From: Streptomyces sp. BK340 | GTDB lineage: Bacteria; Actinomycetota; Actinomycetes; Streptomycetales; Streptomycetaceae | NCBI RefSeq assembly: GCF_007827595.1 | Contig: NZ_VISR01000034.1 | Coordinates: forward strand, 44,640-108,639 | Length of the DNA stretch: 64,000 nucleotides | Direction of reading: 5' to 3' | Shown: positions 41,986 to 51,125 of the stretch, piece after piece | Layout: every line of letters starts with the position of its first letter | How positions within the stretch are numbered: the first letter of the stretch is position 1 | Made by a program: the position numbers and the translations under genes | Notes under the pieces: generated by a model | What the model was told of the DNA's origin: nothing | Database searches by the model: none | The model's input: the letters and a program-made list of their open reading frames with translations, nothing else

Positions 41986-42594
41986 TCAGCCGGTCGTCGC
42001 TGGGGCCGACGCCGACGCCGACGCGGCGACCTGACAGCTGGGCTGCTTGGCGATGGCCGCCTGGACGTCGCCCTGCTCCAGCCGCTTCAGCGCCTCCGTG
42101 CCGCTGTTGCTCTGCTTGCCGATCTGCTTCGTCTGGTCGGCGACCTCGTGCAGCCCCTGGGCGAACTTGCCCTGGTCCTTGGTGTCGAGACCGTCGACCT
42201 GCTTCTTCAGGTCGGCGTACGAGGAGGAGAGACCGTCCAGGTTCTTGGCGGCGTCCTGCTGCCGCTTGGCACCGCCGTCGACGCCGGGGGGCGCTCCGGC
42301 GCTGCTGATGGCCGCGGCGAGCGCCTTGTATCCGTCGGCCATGTCCTGGAAGGCCTGCGCGTACGTCGCCTTGGCCGTCTTCGGCGGCAGGTTGCTGTCC
42401 GTGGCGATCTTGGCTATCGAGGCGTTCGCCGTCCTGATCTTCGCGTCCTGAGCGGGCACCGCGTCGCACACCGTCTTGGCCCAGGCCACCAGCTTGGGGT
42501 CGGGTCCGCTGTCCTTGTTACTGCTGCTGCATCCCGACAACGCCACTACCAGTACCGCACCGCCGGACAGTGCGGCCGCGAGCTTCTTGTTCAC
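41986..42594 (-). CDS. Small lipoprotein, unknown function
   Basis: 202 residues. Signal peptide ending in lipobox ALSGC (cysteine about 22), then a mostly helical, Ala/Lys-rich domain (KLVAWAKTVCDAVPAQDAKI..., YADLKKQVDGL). GTG 42594 is set by GAAGGGA 8 nt upstream. It is conserved next to hppA in Streptomyces as I recall. Helical periplasmic-type lipoprotein; no catalytic motif seen. Confidence 0.85.
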   Translation of the reverse strand: MNKKLAAALSGGAVLVVALSGCSSSNKDSGPDPKLVAWAKTVCDAVPAQDAKIRTANASIAKIATDSNLPPKTAKATYAQAFQDMADGYKALAAAISSAGAPPGVDGGAKRQQDAAKNLDGLSSSYADLKKQVDGLDTKDQGKFAQGLHEVADQTKQIGKQSNSGTEALKRLEQGDVQAAIAKQPSCQVAASASASAPATTG

Positions 42595-42740
42595 CGGATT
42601 GGTCCCTTCCATGGCTCTCGGCTCCCGGAATCTACACGCGGACCGGCGTTCTTCACATACCGAACGCCCCACTAGTCAGCTTTTGTGACTCTTTATGCAG
42701 GAGAGAGAAGGCTCACGACGTGGGCGGGCCCACACACGAA

Positions 42741-42780
42741 GCGGGCGGGCGGCGCGTCAGCACGCGCCACCCGCCCGCCC
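42741..42780 (-). terminator. Terminator of hppA
   Basis: GCGGGCGGGCGGCGCGT (42741-42757) pairs with ACGCGCCACCCGCCCGC (42762-42778) around CAGC with one internal mismatch. It lies 26 bp past the hppA stop. Confidence 0.75.
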
Positions 42781-42805
42781 GTTGTGCGGGCCCGTTCCGG
42801 ACGGC

Positions 42806-45211
42806 CTACGAAACCACCGCCGGATCAGCCGAGTTGGAGACCCGTTCGGCACCGTCGTCGTCGCCGACCGCGATGCCGCGCCGCTTGGAGACGTACACCG
42901 ACACGACGATCACCACGAGCGCCAGGATCGCGATCGCGATGCGCACACCGATGTTCTTGTCGCTGCCGTAGGAGAACTTGATCACCGCGGGCGCGATGAG
43001 CAGGGAGACCAGGTTCATGACCTTCAGCAGCGGGTTGATCGCCGGCCCCGCGGTGTCCTTGAAGGGGTCGCCGACCGTGTCGCCGATCACCGTGGCCGCG
43101 TGGGCTTCGCTGCCCTTGCCGCCGTGATGACCGTCCTCCACCAGCTTCTTGGCGTTGTCCCAGGCGCCACCGGAGTTGGCGAGGAACACCGCCATCAGCG
43201 TGCCCGCGCCGATCGCGCCAGCGAGGTACGAACCGAGCGCGCCGACACCCAGGGTGAACCCGATGAAGATCGGCGCCATGACGGCGAGCAGACCGGGCGT
43301 GGCCAGCTCGCGCAGGGCGTCCTTGGTGCAGATGTCGACGACCTTGCCGTACTCGGGCTTCTCCGTGAAGTCCATGATCCCGGGCTTCTCACGGAACTGG
43401 CGCCGCACCTCGAAGACCACCGAACCGGCCGAGCGCGACACGGCGTTGATGGCCAGTCCGGAGAAGAGGAAGACGACCGCGGCACCCGCGATGAGGCCGA
43501 CCAGGTTGTTCGGCTGCGAGATGTCCAGCGACAGGCTCAACGGCGCACCCGGCCCGGTGAGCTTCGCCCCGACGTCCTGCACGTTGGTCGTGATCGCGTC
43601 CCGGTACGACCCGAAGAGCGCCGCGGCCGCGAGGACGGCGGTGGCGATGGCGATGCCCTTGGTGATGGCCTTGGTCGTGTTGCCGACCGCGTCCAGGTTG
43701 GTGAGCACCTGCGCGCCCGCGCCTTCGACGTCGCCGGACATCTCGGCGATGCCCTGCGCGTTGTCGGAGACCGGCCCGAAGGTGTCCATGGCGACGATCA
43801 CGCCCACCGTGGTGAGCAGACCGGTGCCGGCCAGGGCGACCGCGAACAGCGCCAGCATGATCGACGTACCGCCGAGCAGGAACGCGCCGTACACACCGAG
43901 CCCGATGAGCAGGGCGGTGTAGACGGCCGATTCCAGACCCAACGAGATGCCGGAGAGGACGACGGTGGCCGGTCCCGTGAGGGAGGTCTTGCCGATGTCC
44001 CGGACCGGGCGCCGGTTGGTCTCGGTGAAGTAGCCGGTCAGCTGCTGGATCACCGCGGCGAGCAGGATGCCGATGGCGACCGCGACCAGCGCGAGGATCC
44101 GCGGGTCGCCGTCCTTGCCCCGGATCGCCGCGTCGGTGACCCCGGCGAGGTCGGAGTACTTCGCGGGCAGGTAGACGAAGACCGCGACCGCGACCAGGAC
44201 GAGGGAGATCACCGCGGAGATGAAGAAGCCGCGGTTGATCGCCGTCATGCCGCTGCGGTCGGATCGCCGCGGGGCTACCGCGAAGATGCCGATCATGGCC
44301 GTGACCACGCCGATGGCGGGCACGAGCAGCGGGAAGGCGAGACCGGAGTCGCCGAAGGCGACCTTGCCGAGGATCAGTGCGGCCACCAGGGTGACGGCGT
44401 ACGACTCGAACAGGTCGGCCGCCATGCCGGCGCAGTCGCCGACGTTGTCGCCCACGTTGTCGGCGATGGTCGCGGCATTGCGCGGATCGTCCTCCGGAAT
44501 GCCCTGCTCGACCTTGCCGACCAGGTCGGCGCCGACGTCGGCGGCCTTGGTGAAGATGCCGCCGCCCACACGCATGAACATGGCGATCAGGGCGGCACCG
44601 AGGCCGAAGCCCTCGAGCACCTTCGGCGCGTCGGCCGCGTACACCAGCACCACACAGGAGGCGCCCAGCAGGCCGAGGCCCACCGTGAACATGCCGACGA
44701 CGCCGCCCGTGCGAAATGCGATCTTCATCGCGGTGTGTGAAACGGTGGTGAGATCCTTTTGCGGTTCACCGGGGCCGGGGGTCGCTTGCCGTGCCGCCGC
44801 GGCGACCCGGACATTGCTGCGCACGGCCAGCCACATGCCGATATAGCCGGTGGCCGCCGAGAACACCGCACCGATCAGGAAGAACACCGACCGGCCGGCG
44901 CGCTGATTCCAGTCGTCCGCGGGCAGCAGCATGAGCAGGAAGAAGACGACGACGGCGAATACGCCGAGCGTGCGCAGCTGCCGGGCGAGATACGCCTTGG
45001 CGCCCTCCTGGACCGCCGAGGCGATCTCTTTCATGCTGTCGGTGCCCTCGTCCGCTGCCAGCACCTGGCGCACCAGGACACCCGCGACCACGAGCGCGGC
45101 CAGGGCAACGGCCGCGATCACCGCCACGATGATCCGGTTGTCGTCGGTCAGGACCGCTGCTGCGAAGGTTGTGGGTTGGCCCAACTGATGAGGGGTAGAA
45201 AGCCCCGCCAT
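42806..45211 (-). CDS. hppA: Proton-translocating membrane pyrophosphatase
   Basis: 801 residues, about 16 membrane helices. It couples pyrophosphate hydrolysis to proton export. The signatures DVGADLVGKVEQGIPEDDPRNAATIADNVGDNVGD (substrate-binding aspartates) and the C-terminal NSGGAWDNAKK are intact. NTTKAITKG has lysine at the position that makes the enzyme K+-independent. ATG 45209-45211. No partner gene is needed; the protein works as a homodimer. Its promoter lies in the 311-bp region upstream. Confidence 0.96.
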   Translation of the reverse strand: MAGLSTPHQLGQPTTFAAAVLTDDNRIIVAVIAAVALAALVVAGVLVRQVLAADEGTDSMKEIASAVQEGAKAYLARQLRTLGVFAVVVFFLLMLLPADDWNQRAGRSVFFLIGAVFSAATGYIGMWLAVRSNVRVAAAARQATPGPGEPQKDLTTVSHTAMKIAFRTGGVVGMFTVGLGLLGASCVVLVYAADAPKVLEGFGLGAALIAMFMRVGGGIFTKAADVGADLVGKVEQGIPEDDPRNAATIADNVGDNVGDCAGMAADLFESYAVTLVAALILGKVAFGDSGLAFPLLVPAIGVVTAMIGIFAVAPRRSDRSGMTAINRGFFISAVISLVLVAVAVFVYLPAKYSDLAGVTDAAIRGKDGDPRILALVAVAIGILLAAVIQQLTGYFTETNRRPVRDIGKTSLTGPATVVLSGISLGLESAVYTALLIGLGVYGAFLLGGTSIMLALFAVALAGTGLLTTVGVIVAMDTFGPVSDNAQGIAEMSGDVEGAGAQVLTNLDAVGNTTKAITKGIAIATAVLAAAALFGSYRDAITTNVQDVGAKLTGPGAPLSLSLDISQPNNLVGLIAGAAVVFLFSGLAINAVSRSAGSVVFEVRRQFREKPGIMDFTEKPEYGKVVDICTKDALRELATPGLLAVMAPIFIGFTLGVGALGSYLAGAIGAGTLMAVFLANSGGAWDNAKKLVEDGHHGGKGSEAHAATVIGDTVGDPFKDTAGPAINPLLKVMNLVSLLIAPAVIKFSYGSDKNIGVRIAIAILALVVIVVSVYVSKRRGIAVGDDDGAERVSNSADPAVVS

Positions 45212-45471
45212 TCGTCCTCCTTGACGCTTGGGCTGAGCTCAAGATGTGGACGGATTGTAGGTACCCGACCGTGATCTAAACAGGGCGCGGTAAACGGAAT
45301 TGGCCTTCTTGTGCTCTTCAGCAAATGATCGAGGTCGCGCCAGGGAACCCGAAAGGGGTAATGCCTCAAAGGCATTGACGGCCACATTGATGCTTGATCG
45401 AATTATCAGGCTATCGATCGTGAATTCATTCACGAATTCCAGGGTCACCGGAAACGGTGCTGGAAGCAACA
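45212..45471. other. Intergenic region upstream of hppA
   Basis: 260 bp, unusually AT-rich for the window, no gene. It should hold the hppA promoter (minus strand). Visible features are a small stem AATGCCT-CAA-AGGCATT (45360-45376) and near-repeats of GAATTC around CATTCAC (near 45423-45439). Confidence 0.5.
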
Positions 45472-45500
45472 CGAAGGGCCCTGCTCAGCAGGGCCCTTCG
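45472..45500 (-). terminator. Terminator of the anti-sigma-like gene
   Basis: CGAAGGGCCCTGCT (45472-45485) and AGCAGGGCCCTTCG (45487-45500) form a long near-loopless stem 22 bp beyond the stop at 45523. It would end the bldG operon. Confidence 0.85.
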
Positions 45501-45522
45501 ATGCGCTGTGCGCGGGGGTTGT

Positions 45523-45960
45523 TCAGGCGAGTGCCGCGGCCGGCGGGGCAGTGGGCCAGCTCATGCGGATCAGCCCACCGTTCTCGCCCGTGGTGACCTC
45601 CACGTCGTCCACGAGGCCGCTGATGACGGCGAGGCCCATCTCGTCCTCCTCCGCCTCCACGTCCGCGTCGGCGGCGGCACCGCCGGCCACCCTCTCGGCG
45701 GGGGCGGCGTGCGGGGCCTCGTCGCCGACCTCGATGGAGAACTGTTTCTCCTCCTCGATCAGCGCGACCTTCACGGGTGCCGTGATGGCGTTGATCTGGT
45801 GCAGTCCGACAGCACGCGAGCAGGCCTCACCGACGGCGAGCCGGACCTCGTCCAGGACGGCCTCGTCCACTCCGGCCCTGCGCGCCACCGCAGCCGCCAC
45901 CAGCCGGGCGGTACGGACGTGCTCGGGCAGCGCGCTGAAGCGGAGTTCGACGGTGGCCAT
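45523..45960 (-). CDS. BldG-linked RsbW-like anti-sigma factor
   Basis: 145 residues of HATPase fold. It follows bldG with 157 bp between, as its S. coelicolor counterpart does (co-transcribed there). The N box is altered: RLAVGEACSRAVG has Arg where the Mg-ATP-binding Asn of ExxxN should be. The C-terminal GLAVISGLVDDVEVTTGENGG is the G1/G2 region. An acidic insert of about 25 residues (EDEM etc.) lies between. It probably binds BldG; kinase activity is doubtful given the N-box change. Confidence 0.88.
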   Translation of the reverse strand: MATVELRFSALPEHVRTARLVAAAVARRAGVDEAVLDEVRLAVGEACSRAVGLHQINAITAPVKVALIEEEKQFSIEVGDEAPHAAPAERVAGGAAADADVEAEEDEMGLAVISGLVDDVEVTTGENGGLIRMSWPTAPPAAALA

Positions 45961-46117
45961 GCATCCCCCTCACGACTACGGGCGTGCGATCCGGGGGCGG
46001 GGCGCCGAGAGCCCACACCCCCTGATGAACTTCTTGGGCCCCGGACACACCGGCCCAGGGCGGGACCGACCGGCGCCCGGACCGATGGACGGTCCGGACC
46101 CGGCGATCGGCCCGCTG

Positions 46118-46459
46118 TCAGTCGGTGGCCGCCACCGCTTCCTCGACCGAGGTGTGGATCGGGAACACCTTGGTGAGGCCGGTGATGCGGAAGATCTTCA
46201 GAATGCGCTCCTGGTTGCAGACCAGGCGCAGCGAGCCCTCATGGGCACGCACCCGCTTCAGGCCGCCAACCAGTACGCCGAGCCCGGTGGAGTCGAGGAA
46301 GTCCACGCCCTCCATGTCGACGACGAGGTGGAAATTCCCGTCGTTGACCAGCTCGACCAGCTGCTCGCGCAGCTTGGGCGCGGTGTATACATCGATTTCG
46401 CCACCGACCTCGACGACCGTACGATCGCCGACGGTACGGGTCGACAGGGACAGGTCCAC
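46118..46459 (-). CDS. bldG: BldG anti-sigma factor antagonist (STAS)
   Basis: 113 residues, apparently identical or nearly so to S. coelicolor BldG from memory. STAS fold: TVVEVGGEIDVYTAPKLREQL, and the phosphorylation loop FLDSTGLGVLVGGLKRV with S57, the known phosphorylated serine. BldG is needed for aerial hyphae and antibiotic production and controls several sigma factors through partner switching. It is divergent from the helicase gene (82 bp apart) and upstream of the anti-sigma-like gene on the same strand. Confidence 0.96.
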   Translation of the reverse strand: MDLSLSTRTVGDRTVVEVGGEIDVYTAPKLREQLVELVNDGNFHLVVDMEGVDFLDSTGLGVLVGGLKRVRAHEGSLRLVCNQERILKIFRITGLTKVFPIHTSVEEAVAATD

Positions 46460-46541
46460 GGATCCTCCAGCACCTTGCTATCGAGCGGTCGCCCCTCGGG
46501 ACACCTCGGCTTGCGGCCCCCGGGGCGCAACGCCAGCCGCG

Positions 46542-49010
46542 ATGGCATTCAATCACTTACTGGCAGGCGTGCACGACGCCTTGGCTCCATTGTCCGCTAC
46601 GCCAGTGACACACTCGGTGCCGATGGCCAAGAATCACCGACCCGATCGACCCCTGGCGGACCCGGCGTCCCGCCCGTCTCCGGGCACCGTTCTGGACCGG
46701 CTCGCCTCCGGGCCGAGCCGCTCCGCGCGCATCACTCATACGGAGCACTTGCCCCCGCGCGCGGGTCGCCATGCCGTCTGGCCTGATCGAATTCGCCCGG
46801 AAGTGATCGCGGCCGTTCAGGCGGGCGGCATCGCGCACCCCTGGGCCCACCAGGCGCTGGCCGCCGAGCACGCCCTGGACGGCGATTCGGTGGTCGTCGC
46901 CACCGGTACCGCCTCCGGCAAGTCCCTCGCCTACCTCGTGCCCGTCCTGACCGCGCTCCTGGACGGCTCGGAGGCCCCCAACGGCCGTGGCGCCACCGCC
47001 CTGTACCTCGCGCCCACCAAGGCGCTCGCGGCGGACCAGTGCCGGTCGGTGAAGGAACTTTCACAACCGCTGGGCACCGCGGTACGCCCGGCCGTGTACG
47101 ACGGCGACACGCCGTTCGAGGAACGCGAGTGGGTCCGTCAGTACGCCAACTACGTCCTGACCAACCCCGACATGCTGCACCGGGGCATATTGCCGTCCCA
47201 CCCCCGCTGGTCCTCCTTCCTGAAGTCGCTCAGGTACGTCGTCGTCGACGAGTGCCACACCTACCGGGGCGTGTTCGGTTCGCACGTCGCCCAGGTGCTG
47301 CGCCGACTGCGCCGCCTGTGCGCCCGCTACGGCTCCTCGCCCGTCTTCCTGCTGGCCTCCGCGACCGCCGCCGAACCCGCCGTCGCCGCCCGCCGGCTGA
47401 CCGGCCTGCCGGTGGTCGAGGTCGCCGACGACGCCTCCCCGCGCGGCGAGCTCGTCTTCGCCCTGTGGGAGCCCCCGCTCACCGAGCTGCACGGCGAGAA
47501 GGGTGCGCCCGTCCGGCGTACCGCCACCGCCGAGACCGCCGACCTGCTGACCGACCTCACCGTGCAGGGCGTGCGCTCGGTCGCCTTCGTACGCTCCCGG
47601 CGCGGCGCCGAGCTGATCTCGGTGATCGCCCAGGAGCGGCTCGCCGAGGTGGACCGTTCCCTGGTCCGGCGTGTCGCGGCCTACCGCGGCGGCTACCTCC
47701 CCGAGGAGCGCCGTGCCCTGGAACGCGCCCTGCACTCCGGGGAACTCCTCGGCCTGGCCGCCACGACGGCCCTGGAGCTGGGCGTGGACGTCTCGGGCCT
47801 GGACGCGGTGGTGATCGCCGGGTACCCGGGCACGCGCGCCTCCCTGTGGCAGCAGGCGGGCCGCGCGGGCCGCTCCGGGCAGGGCGCCCTGGCGGTGCTG
47901 GTGGCCCGCGACGACCCGCTGGACACCTTCCTCGTCCACCACCCCGAGGCCCTGTTCGACCAACCGGTCGAATCCACGGTCCTCGACCCCGACAATCCCT
48001 ACGTCCTCGCCCCGCACCTGTGCGCCGCCGCCGCGGAGATCCCGCTGACCGAGGAGGACCTGGACCTCTTCGGCCCCGCGTGCGAAGAGCTGCTGCCGCA
48101 GCTGGAGGCCGCGAAGCTGCTGCGCCGGCGGACGAAGGCCTGGCACTGGACGCGCCGGGAGCGGGCCGCCGACCTGACCGACATCCGGGGCGCGGGCGGG
48201 CGGCCGGTACAGGTCGTGGAGGAGGGCACGGGACGCCTGCTCGGCACGGTGGACGCGGGCGCCGCCCACTCCTCGGTCCACGAGGGTGCCGTGCATCTGC
48301 ACCAGGGGCGCACCTACCTCGTCCGCTCCCTCGACCTGGAGGCCTCGGTCGCCCTGGTCGAGCAGGCCGACCCGCCGTACTCGACGGTCGCCCGCGACAC
48401 CACGTCCGTCTCCGTCCTGGAGACGGACATCGAGGTGCCCTGGGGCTCCGGCCGCCTCTGCTACGGCTCCGTCGAAGTCACCAACCAGGTGGTCTCCTTC
48501 CTGCGCAGACGACTCATCACGGGCGAAGTGCTGGGCGAGACGAAACTCGACCTCCCTCCTCGTACGCTGCGCACACGCGCGGTGTGGTGGACGGTCACCG
48601 AGGACCAGCTGGACGAGGCCCGGATCGGCCCGGAGATCCTCGGCGGCTCCCTGCACGCCGCCGAGCACGCCTCGATCGGCCTGCTGCCCCTCTTCGCGAC
48701 CTGCGACCGCTGGGACATCGGCGGCGTGTCGGTGCCGCTCCACCCCGACACGCTCCTGCCCACGGTCTTCGTCTACGACGGCCACCCCGGCGGAGCGGGC
48801 TTCGCCGAGCGCGCCTTCCGCACCGCCCGCGACTGGCTCGCCGCCACCCGGGAGGCCATCGCCTCCTGCGAGTGCGACTCCGGCTGCCCGTCCTGCATCC
48901 AGTCCCCCAAGTGCGGCAACGGGAACGATCCGCTGCACAAGAGGGGGGCCGTACGGCTCCTCACGGTGCTGTTGCGGGGGGCGCCGCAGGAGAAGCCGGA
49001 CGAGGGCTGA
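46542..49010 (+). CDS. DEAD/DEAH-box helicase with DUF1998 (Hrq1/YprA type)
   Basis: 822 residues. SF2 motifs: Q/WAHQALAAEHALDG, motif I VVVATGTASGKSLAYL, Ia LYLAPTKALAADQ, II VVVDECHTYRG (DECH, typical of this family), III LASATAAEP, V/VI GLAATTALELGVDVSGLDAV and QQAGRAGRSGQGAL. The C-terminal DUF1998 zinc domain has CECDSGCPSCIQSPKCG. Likely 3'-5' DNA helicase in repair of crosslinks (Hrq1/MrfA relatives). ATG 46542 gives the homologue-like MAFNHLLAGVHDAL; an ATG at 46623 is the alternative. Its 3' end overlaps the convergent Tad gene by 50 bp. Confidence 0.92.
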   Translation: MAFNHLLAGVHDALAPLSATPVTHSVPMAKNHRPDRPLADPASRPSPGTVLDRLASGPSRSARITHTEHLPPRAGRHAVWPDRIRPEVIAAVQAGGIAHPWAHQALAAEHALDGDSVVVATGTASGKSLAYLVPVLTALLDGSEAPNGRGATALYLAPTKALAADQCRSVKELSQPLGTAVRPAVYDGDTPFEEREWVRQYANYVLTNPDMLHRGILPSHPRWSSFLKSLRYVVVDECHTYRGVFGSHVAQVLRRLRRLCARYGSSPVFLLASATAAEPAVAARRLTGLPVVEVADDASPRGELVFALWEPPLTELHGEKGAPVRRTATAETADLLTDLTVQGVRSVAFVRSRRGAELISVIAQERLAEVDRSLVRRVAAYRGGYLPEERRALERALHSGELLGLAATTALELGVDVSGLDAVVIAGYPGTRASLWQQAGRAGRSGQGALAVLVARDDPLDTFLVHHPEALFDQPVESTVLDPDNPYVLAPHLCAAAAEIPLTEEDLDLFGPACEELLPQLEAAKLLRRRTKAWHWTRRERAADLTDIRGAGGRPVQVVEEGTGRLLGTVDAGAAHSSVHEGAVHLHQGRTYLVRSLDLEASVALVEQADPPYSTVARDTTSVSVLETDIEVPWGSGRLCYGSVEVTNQVVSFLRRRLITGEVLGETKLDLPPRTLRTRAVWWTVTEDQLDEARIGPEILGGSLHAAEHASIGLLPLFATCDRWDIGGVSVPLHPDTLLPTVFVYDGHPGGAGFAERAFRTARDWLAATREAIASCECDSGCPSCIQSPKCGNGNDPLHKRGAVRLLTVLLRGAPQEKPDEG

Positions 49011-49677
49011 GGGATGCGGCGTCCGGGGCGGCCGCCTCGCCCGGCACGGCGGACGGCAAGGGTCCCGGCGGCACCGGCCCCGCCGGCCCTGCTCTGGCCC
49101 TGACCTCTGCCGCGAACGGCCCCCGTCCCGACGCCGCCGTCACGTCCGAGGTCTCGCCCACGATCGCGCACCGCACCAGCCGGGCTCCCTGCGCGGCCGC
49201 CACCCGCTCCGCCCGGGCACAGGCCTCCGCACCGCCATCGGCCCAGTGGTCGGCTGCCGCGAGCGCCGCCAGATCCGCACCGCCGGCCGCCCGGTGCCGC
49301 ACGACAACGGCCTGCCCGAGGGCCAGCACGGCTCCGAAGACCGCACAGAGCACGGCGATCGCCCCGAGGCTCCAGATGGTGGCGGACCCCCGGTCCGAGC
49401 CCCGGAGGCCCCGCCGGCCGCGCTTGCGGCCCCTGCCTCCGAGGTCCTCACGGCCGGGACGGCGATCCTCGCCACCACCGGGGTCCACACGGCCGTCGCG
49501 GGGCCGGCGCGTCCCGGCTCCACCCCTTGGGTCCCCGCGGCCGGGCTGGCGCTTCATGCTCCCGCCGCTCCGGTCCCCGCGGCCAGGATGGCGCCTGACG
49601 CCCCCGCCTCCCCGGTCCCCGAGACCGGGGAGGGCCGCGGATCCGGGGCCGGCCCCGAGCCCGGGCCCGCCCTTCAT
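48961..49677 (-). CDS. TadE-like / Rv3654c-type secreted pilus-locus protein
   Basis: 238 residues. A long Gly/Arg-rich N-terminal region (1-95) precedes a hydrophobic helix with SATIWSLGAIAVLCAVFGAVLALGQAVVVRHRAAGGADLAALAAA, the typical TadE/TadG-like N-terminus, then an Ala/Pro-rich C-terminal part. ATG 49677 overlaps the TadE stop (ATGA). The low-complexity N-region is odd and the true start could be internal (near GSATIW). Last gene of the Tad operon; its 3' end overlaps the helicase gene. Confidence 0.8.
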   Translation of the reverse strand: MKGGPGLGAGPGSAALPGLGDRGGGGVRRHPGRGDRSGGSMKRQPGRGDPRGGAGTRRPRDGRVDPGGGEDRRPGREDLGGRGRKRGRRGLRGSDRGSATIWSLGAIAVLCAVFGAVLALGQAVVVRHRAAGGADLAALAAADHWADGGAEACARAERVAAAQGARLVRCAIVGETSDVTAASGRGPFAAEVRARAGPAGPVPPGPLPSAVPGEAAAPDAASLSPRPASPAAPPATAP

Positions 49678-50072
49678 GGCCCCACCTCCCCAGCCCCCGC
49701 AGCCGCGGCCGGTCCCGTTCCGACCGCGTCCTCCGCCGCCGCCACGGCCTCCTCCCGTACCTCGAACGGCAAGCCGGTCAGCAGTGGCGGTTCGGCCACC
49801 ACCGTCACGTGGATCTGGTCGCCCTCCCGGCCGACCGTCACCCGTGCCCCACGCGGGGCCGCCTCCTGGGTCACCTCCACGACCGCGCCGGGCGGGTCCT
49901 GCCGGGCGGCGGCCCGGGCGCCCGTGCGGGCGGCGTCCACGCACTGGATCTGCGCCGCCACCACGAGCAACGCCCAGACCAGCGCCATGGTGAACGCCAC
50001 CAGCACCGACAGCACCATGGCCGACTCCGCGGTCACGAACCCCCGGTCCGCCCCTCGCTCACATCCGCGCAC
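49674..50072 (-). CDS. TadE-family pilus assembly protein
   Basis: 132 residues. DRGFVTAESAMVLSVLVAFTMALVWALLVVAAQIQCVDAARTGARAAAR is the TadE signature: prepilin-like G-FVTAE with a hydrophobic helix. The C-terminal domain is small and Ala-rich. Start GTG 50072 overlaps the DUF4244 gene by 14 bp. TadE pseudopilins are processed by a prepilin peptidase in the family; none is in this window. Confidence 0.85.
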   Translation of the reverse strand: MRGCERGADRGFVTAESAMVLSVLVAFTMALVWALLVVAAQIQCVDAARTGARAAARQDPPGAVVEVTQEAAPRGARVTVGREGDQIHVTVVAEPPLLTGLPFEVREEAVAAAEDAVGTGPAAAAGAGEVGP

Positions 50073-50274
50073 TGAGGGCTCGCTTCACGATGGCCTGCAG
50101 CTCCGCCTTGACCTGGCCGCTGGTGACGACCTCGTAGAGCAGCAAGGCGAACCCCACCGCCGCGACGATCCCCATCGCATACTCGGAGGTCACCATTCCC
50201 GCGTCCCCGCGGCACCGCTCCCGCAGACGTAGCCACAGTCGCACGGCCCTGTCCCGCATCTTGAGGTTCCGCAC
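50059..50274 (-). CDS. DUF4244 Flp-pilin-like protein
   Basis: 71 residues. RGDAGMVTSEYAMGIVAAVGFALLLYEVV is a Flp-type prepilin sequence: glycine, then an E in position 5 (SEYAMG) and a hydrophobic helix. Start GTG 50274 is set by AAGGGAG 6 nt upstream. It is the likely major pilin, the smallest gene of the operon, and is placed between tadC (65 bp) and TadE (overlap). Confidence 0.88.
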   Translation of the reverse strand: MRNLKMRDRAVRLWLRLRERCRGDAGMVTSEYAMGIVAAVGFALLLYEVVTSGQVKAELQAIVKRALSARM

Positions 50275-50339
50275 CTCGAACTCCCTTCGTTCCAGCTCTG
50301 TTGTCCGATGTCCGACTCACCCGCGACCTGCGCCGCCCG

Positions 50340-51125
50340 TCATTGCCCACCTCCTCCCACCACTCCGCCGGCCAGCCCGATCACCACGGGCAGCACGCCG
50401 ATGGCGATGAACGCGGGCAGGAAGCACAGCCCCACCGGCGCGGAGACCATGACGGCGGCCCGGCGCGCCCGGGCCGTGGCATCGCGAGCCCACTCACCGC
50501 GCGCGTCCGAGGCGAGGCGGGCGACAGGCGCCGCCGCGGGCAGCCCCGACTCGTCGGCCCGCCCCAGCAGCCGGGCCAGCGAGCCGGCGCCGGGCAGCGC
50601 GGCCAACCGCCGCCAGGCCTCGGCCGGTTCGCCGCCCAGCCGCACCTCCGCAGCCCCCCGCGCCAGTGCGTCCCCGACAGGTCCGCCGAGAGCCTCCCCC
50701 ACCGCCTGGGCCGCGATCACCGGACCGGCGCCGGCCGCGATGCAGGCCGCCAGCAGATCGGCGGCGAGCGGGAGTTGGCGGGCGGCCAGACCCGTGTCGG
50801 CCTCCTCCGCCGGGCTGTTCCGCGGCTGCCGGCGCCGCCATCGCCACAGTCCCGCGGCGACGCCGAGCCCCACGACCCCACCGGTGACCCCGCCGACCAG
50901 CACCCACGCACCGCACACCGCTCCGGCCAGCGGCAGCCACCGCCGTACCGCCGCGCCGACCTCGAAGGACGGTCCCGACTCGGCCGTCTCCAGGGCCAGC
51001 AGTTCGGCCGCCCGGCGCCGCGCCCGGCGCCTGCGCCGTGTCAAGTCCAGCCGCCGGACCGCCCAGCCGAGGGCCAGCAGGGCTGCCGTCGCCGTCCCCA
51101 GCCTGTGGACGACGTCCCCGCTCAT
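50340..51125 (-). CDS. TadC-like type II secretion F-family membrane protein
   Basis: 261 residues. Two N-terminal membrane segments, the T2SSF domain (LPLAADLLAACIAAGAGPVIAAQAVGEALGG...LGGEPAEAWRRLAALPG) and two C-terminal helices (VSAPVGLCFLPAFIAIGVLPVVIGLAGG). It forms the inner-membrane platform with TadB. ATGA overlap with the TadB stop. Confidence 0.9.
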   Translation of the reverse strand: MSGDVVHRLGTATAALLALGWAVRRLDLTRRRRRARRRAAELLALETAESGPSFEVGAAVRRWLPLAGAVCGAWVLVGGVTGGVVGLGVAAGLWRWRRRQPRNSPAEEADTGLAARQLPLAADLLAACIAAGAGPVIAAQAVGEALGGPVGDALARGAAEVRLGGEPAEAWRRLAALPGAGSLARLLGRADESGLPAAAPVARLASDARGEWARDATARARRAAVMVSAPVGLCFLPAFIAIGVLPVVIGLAGGVVGGGGQ

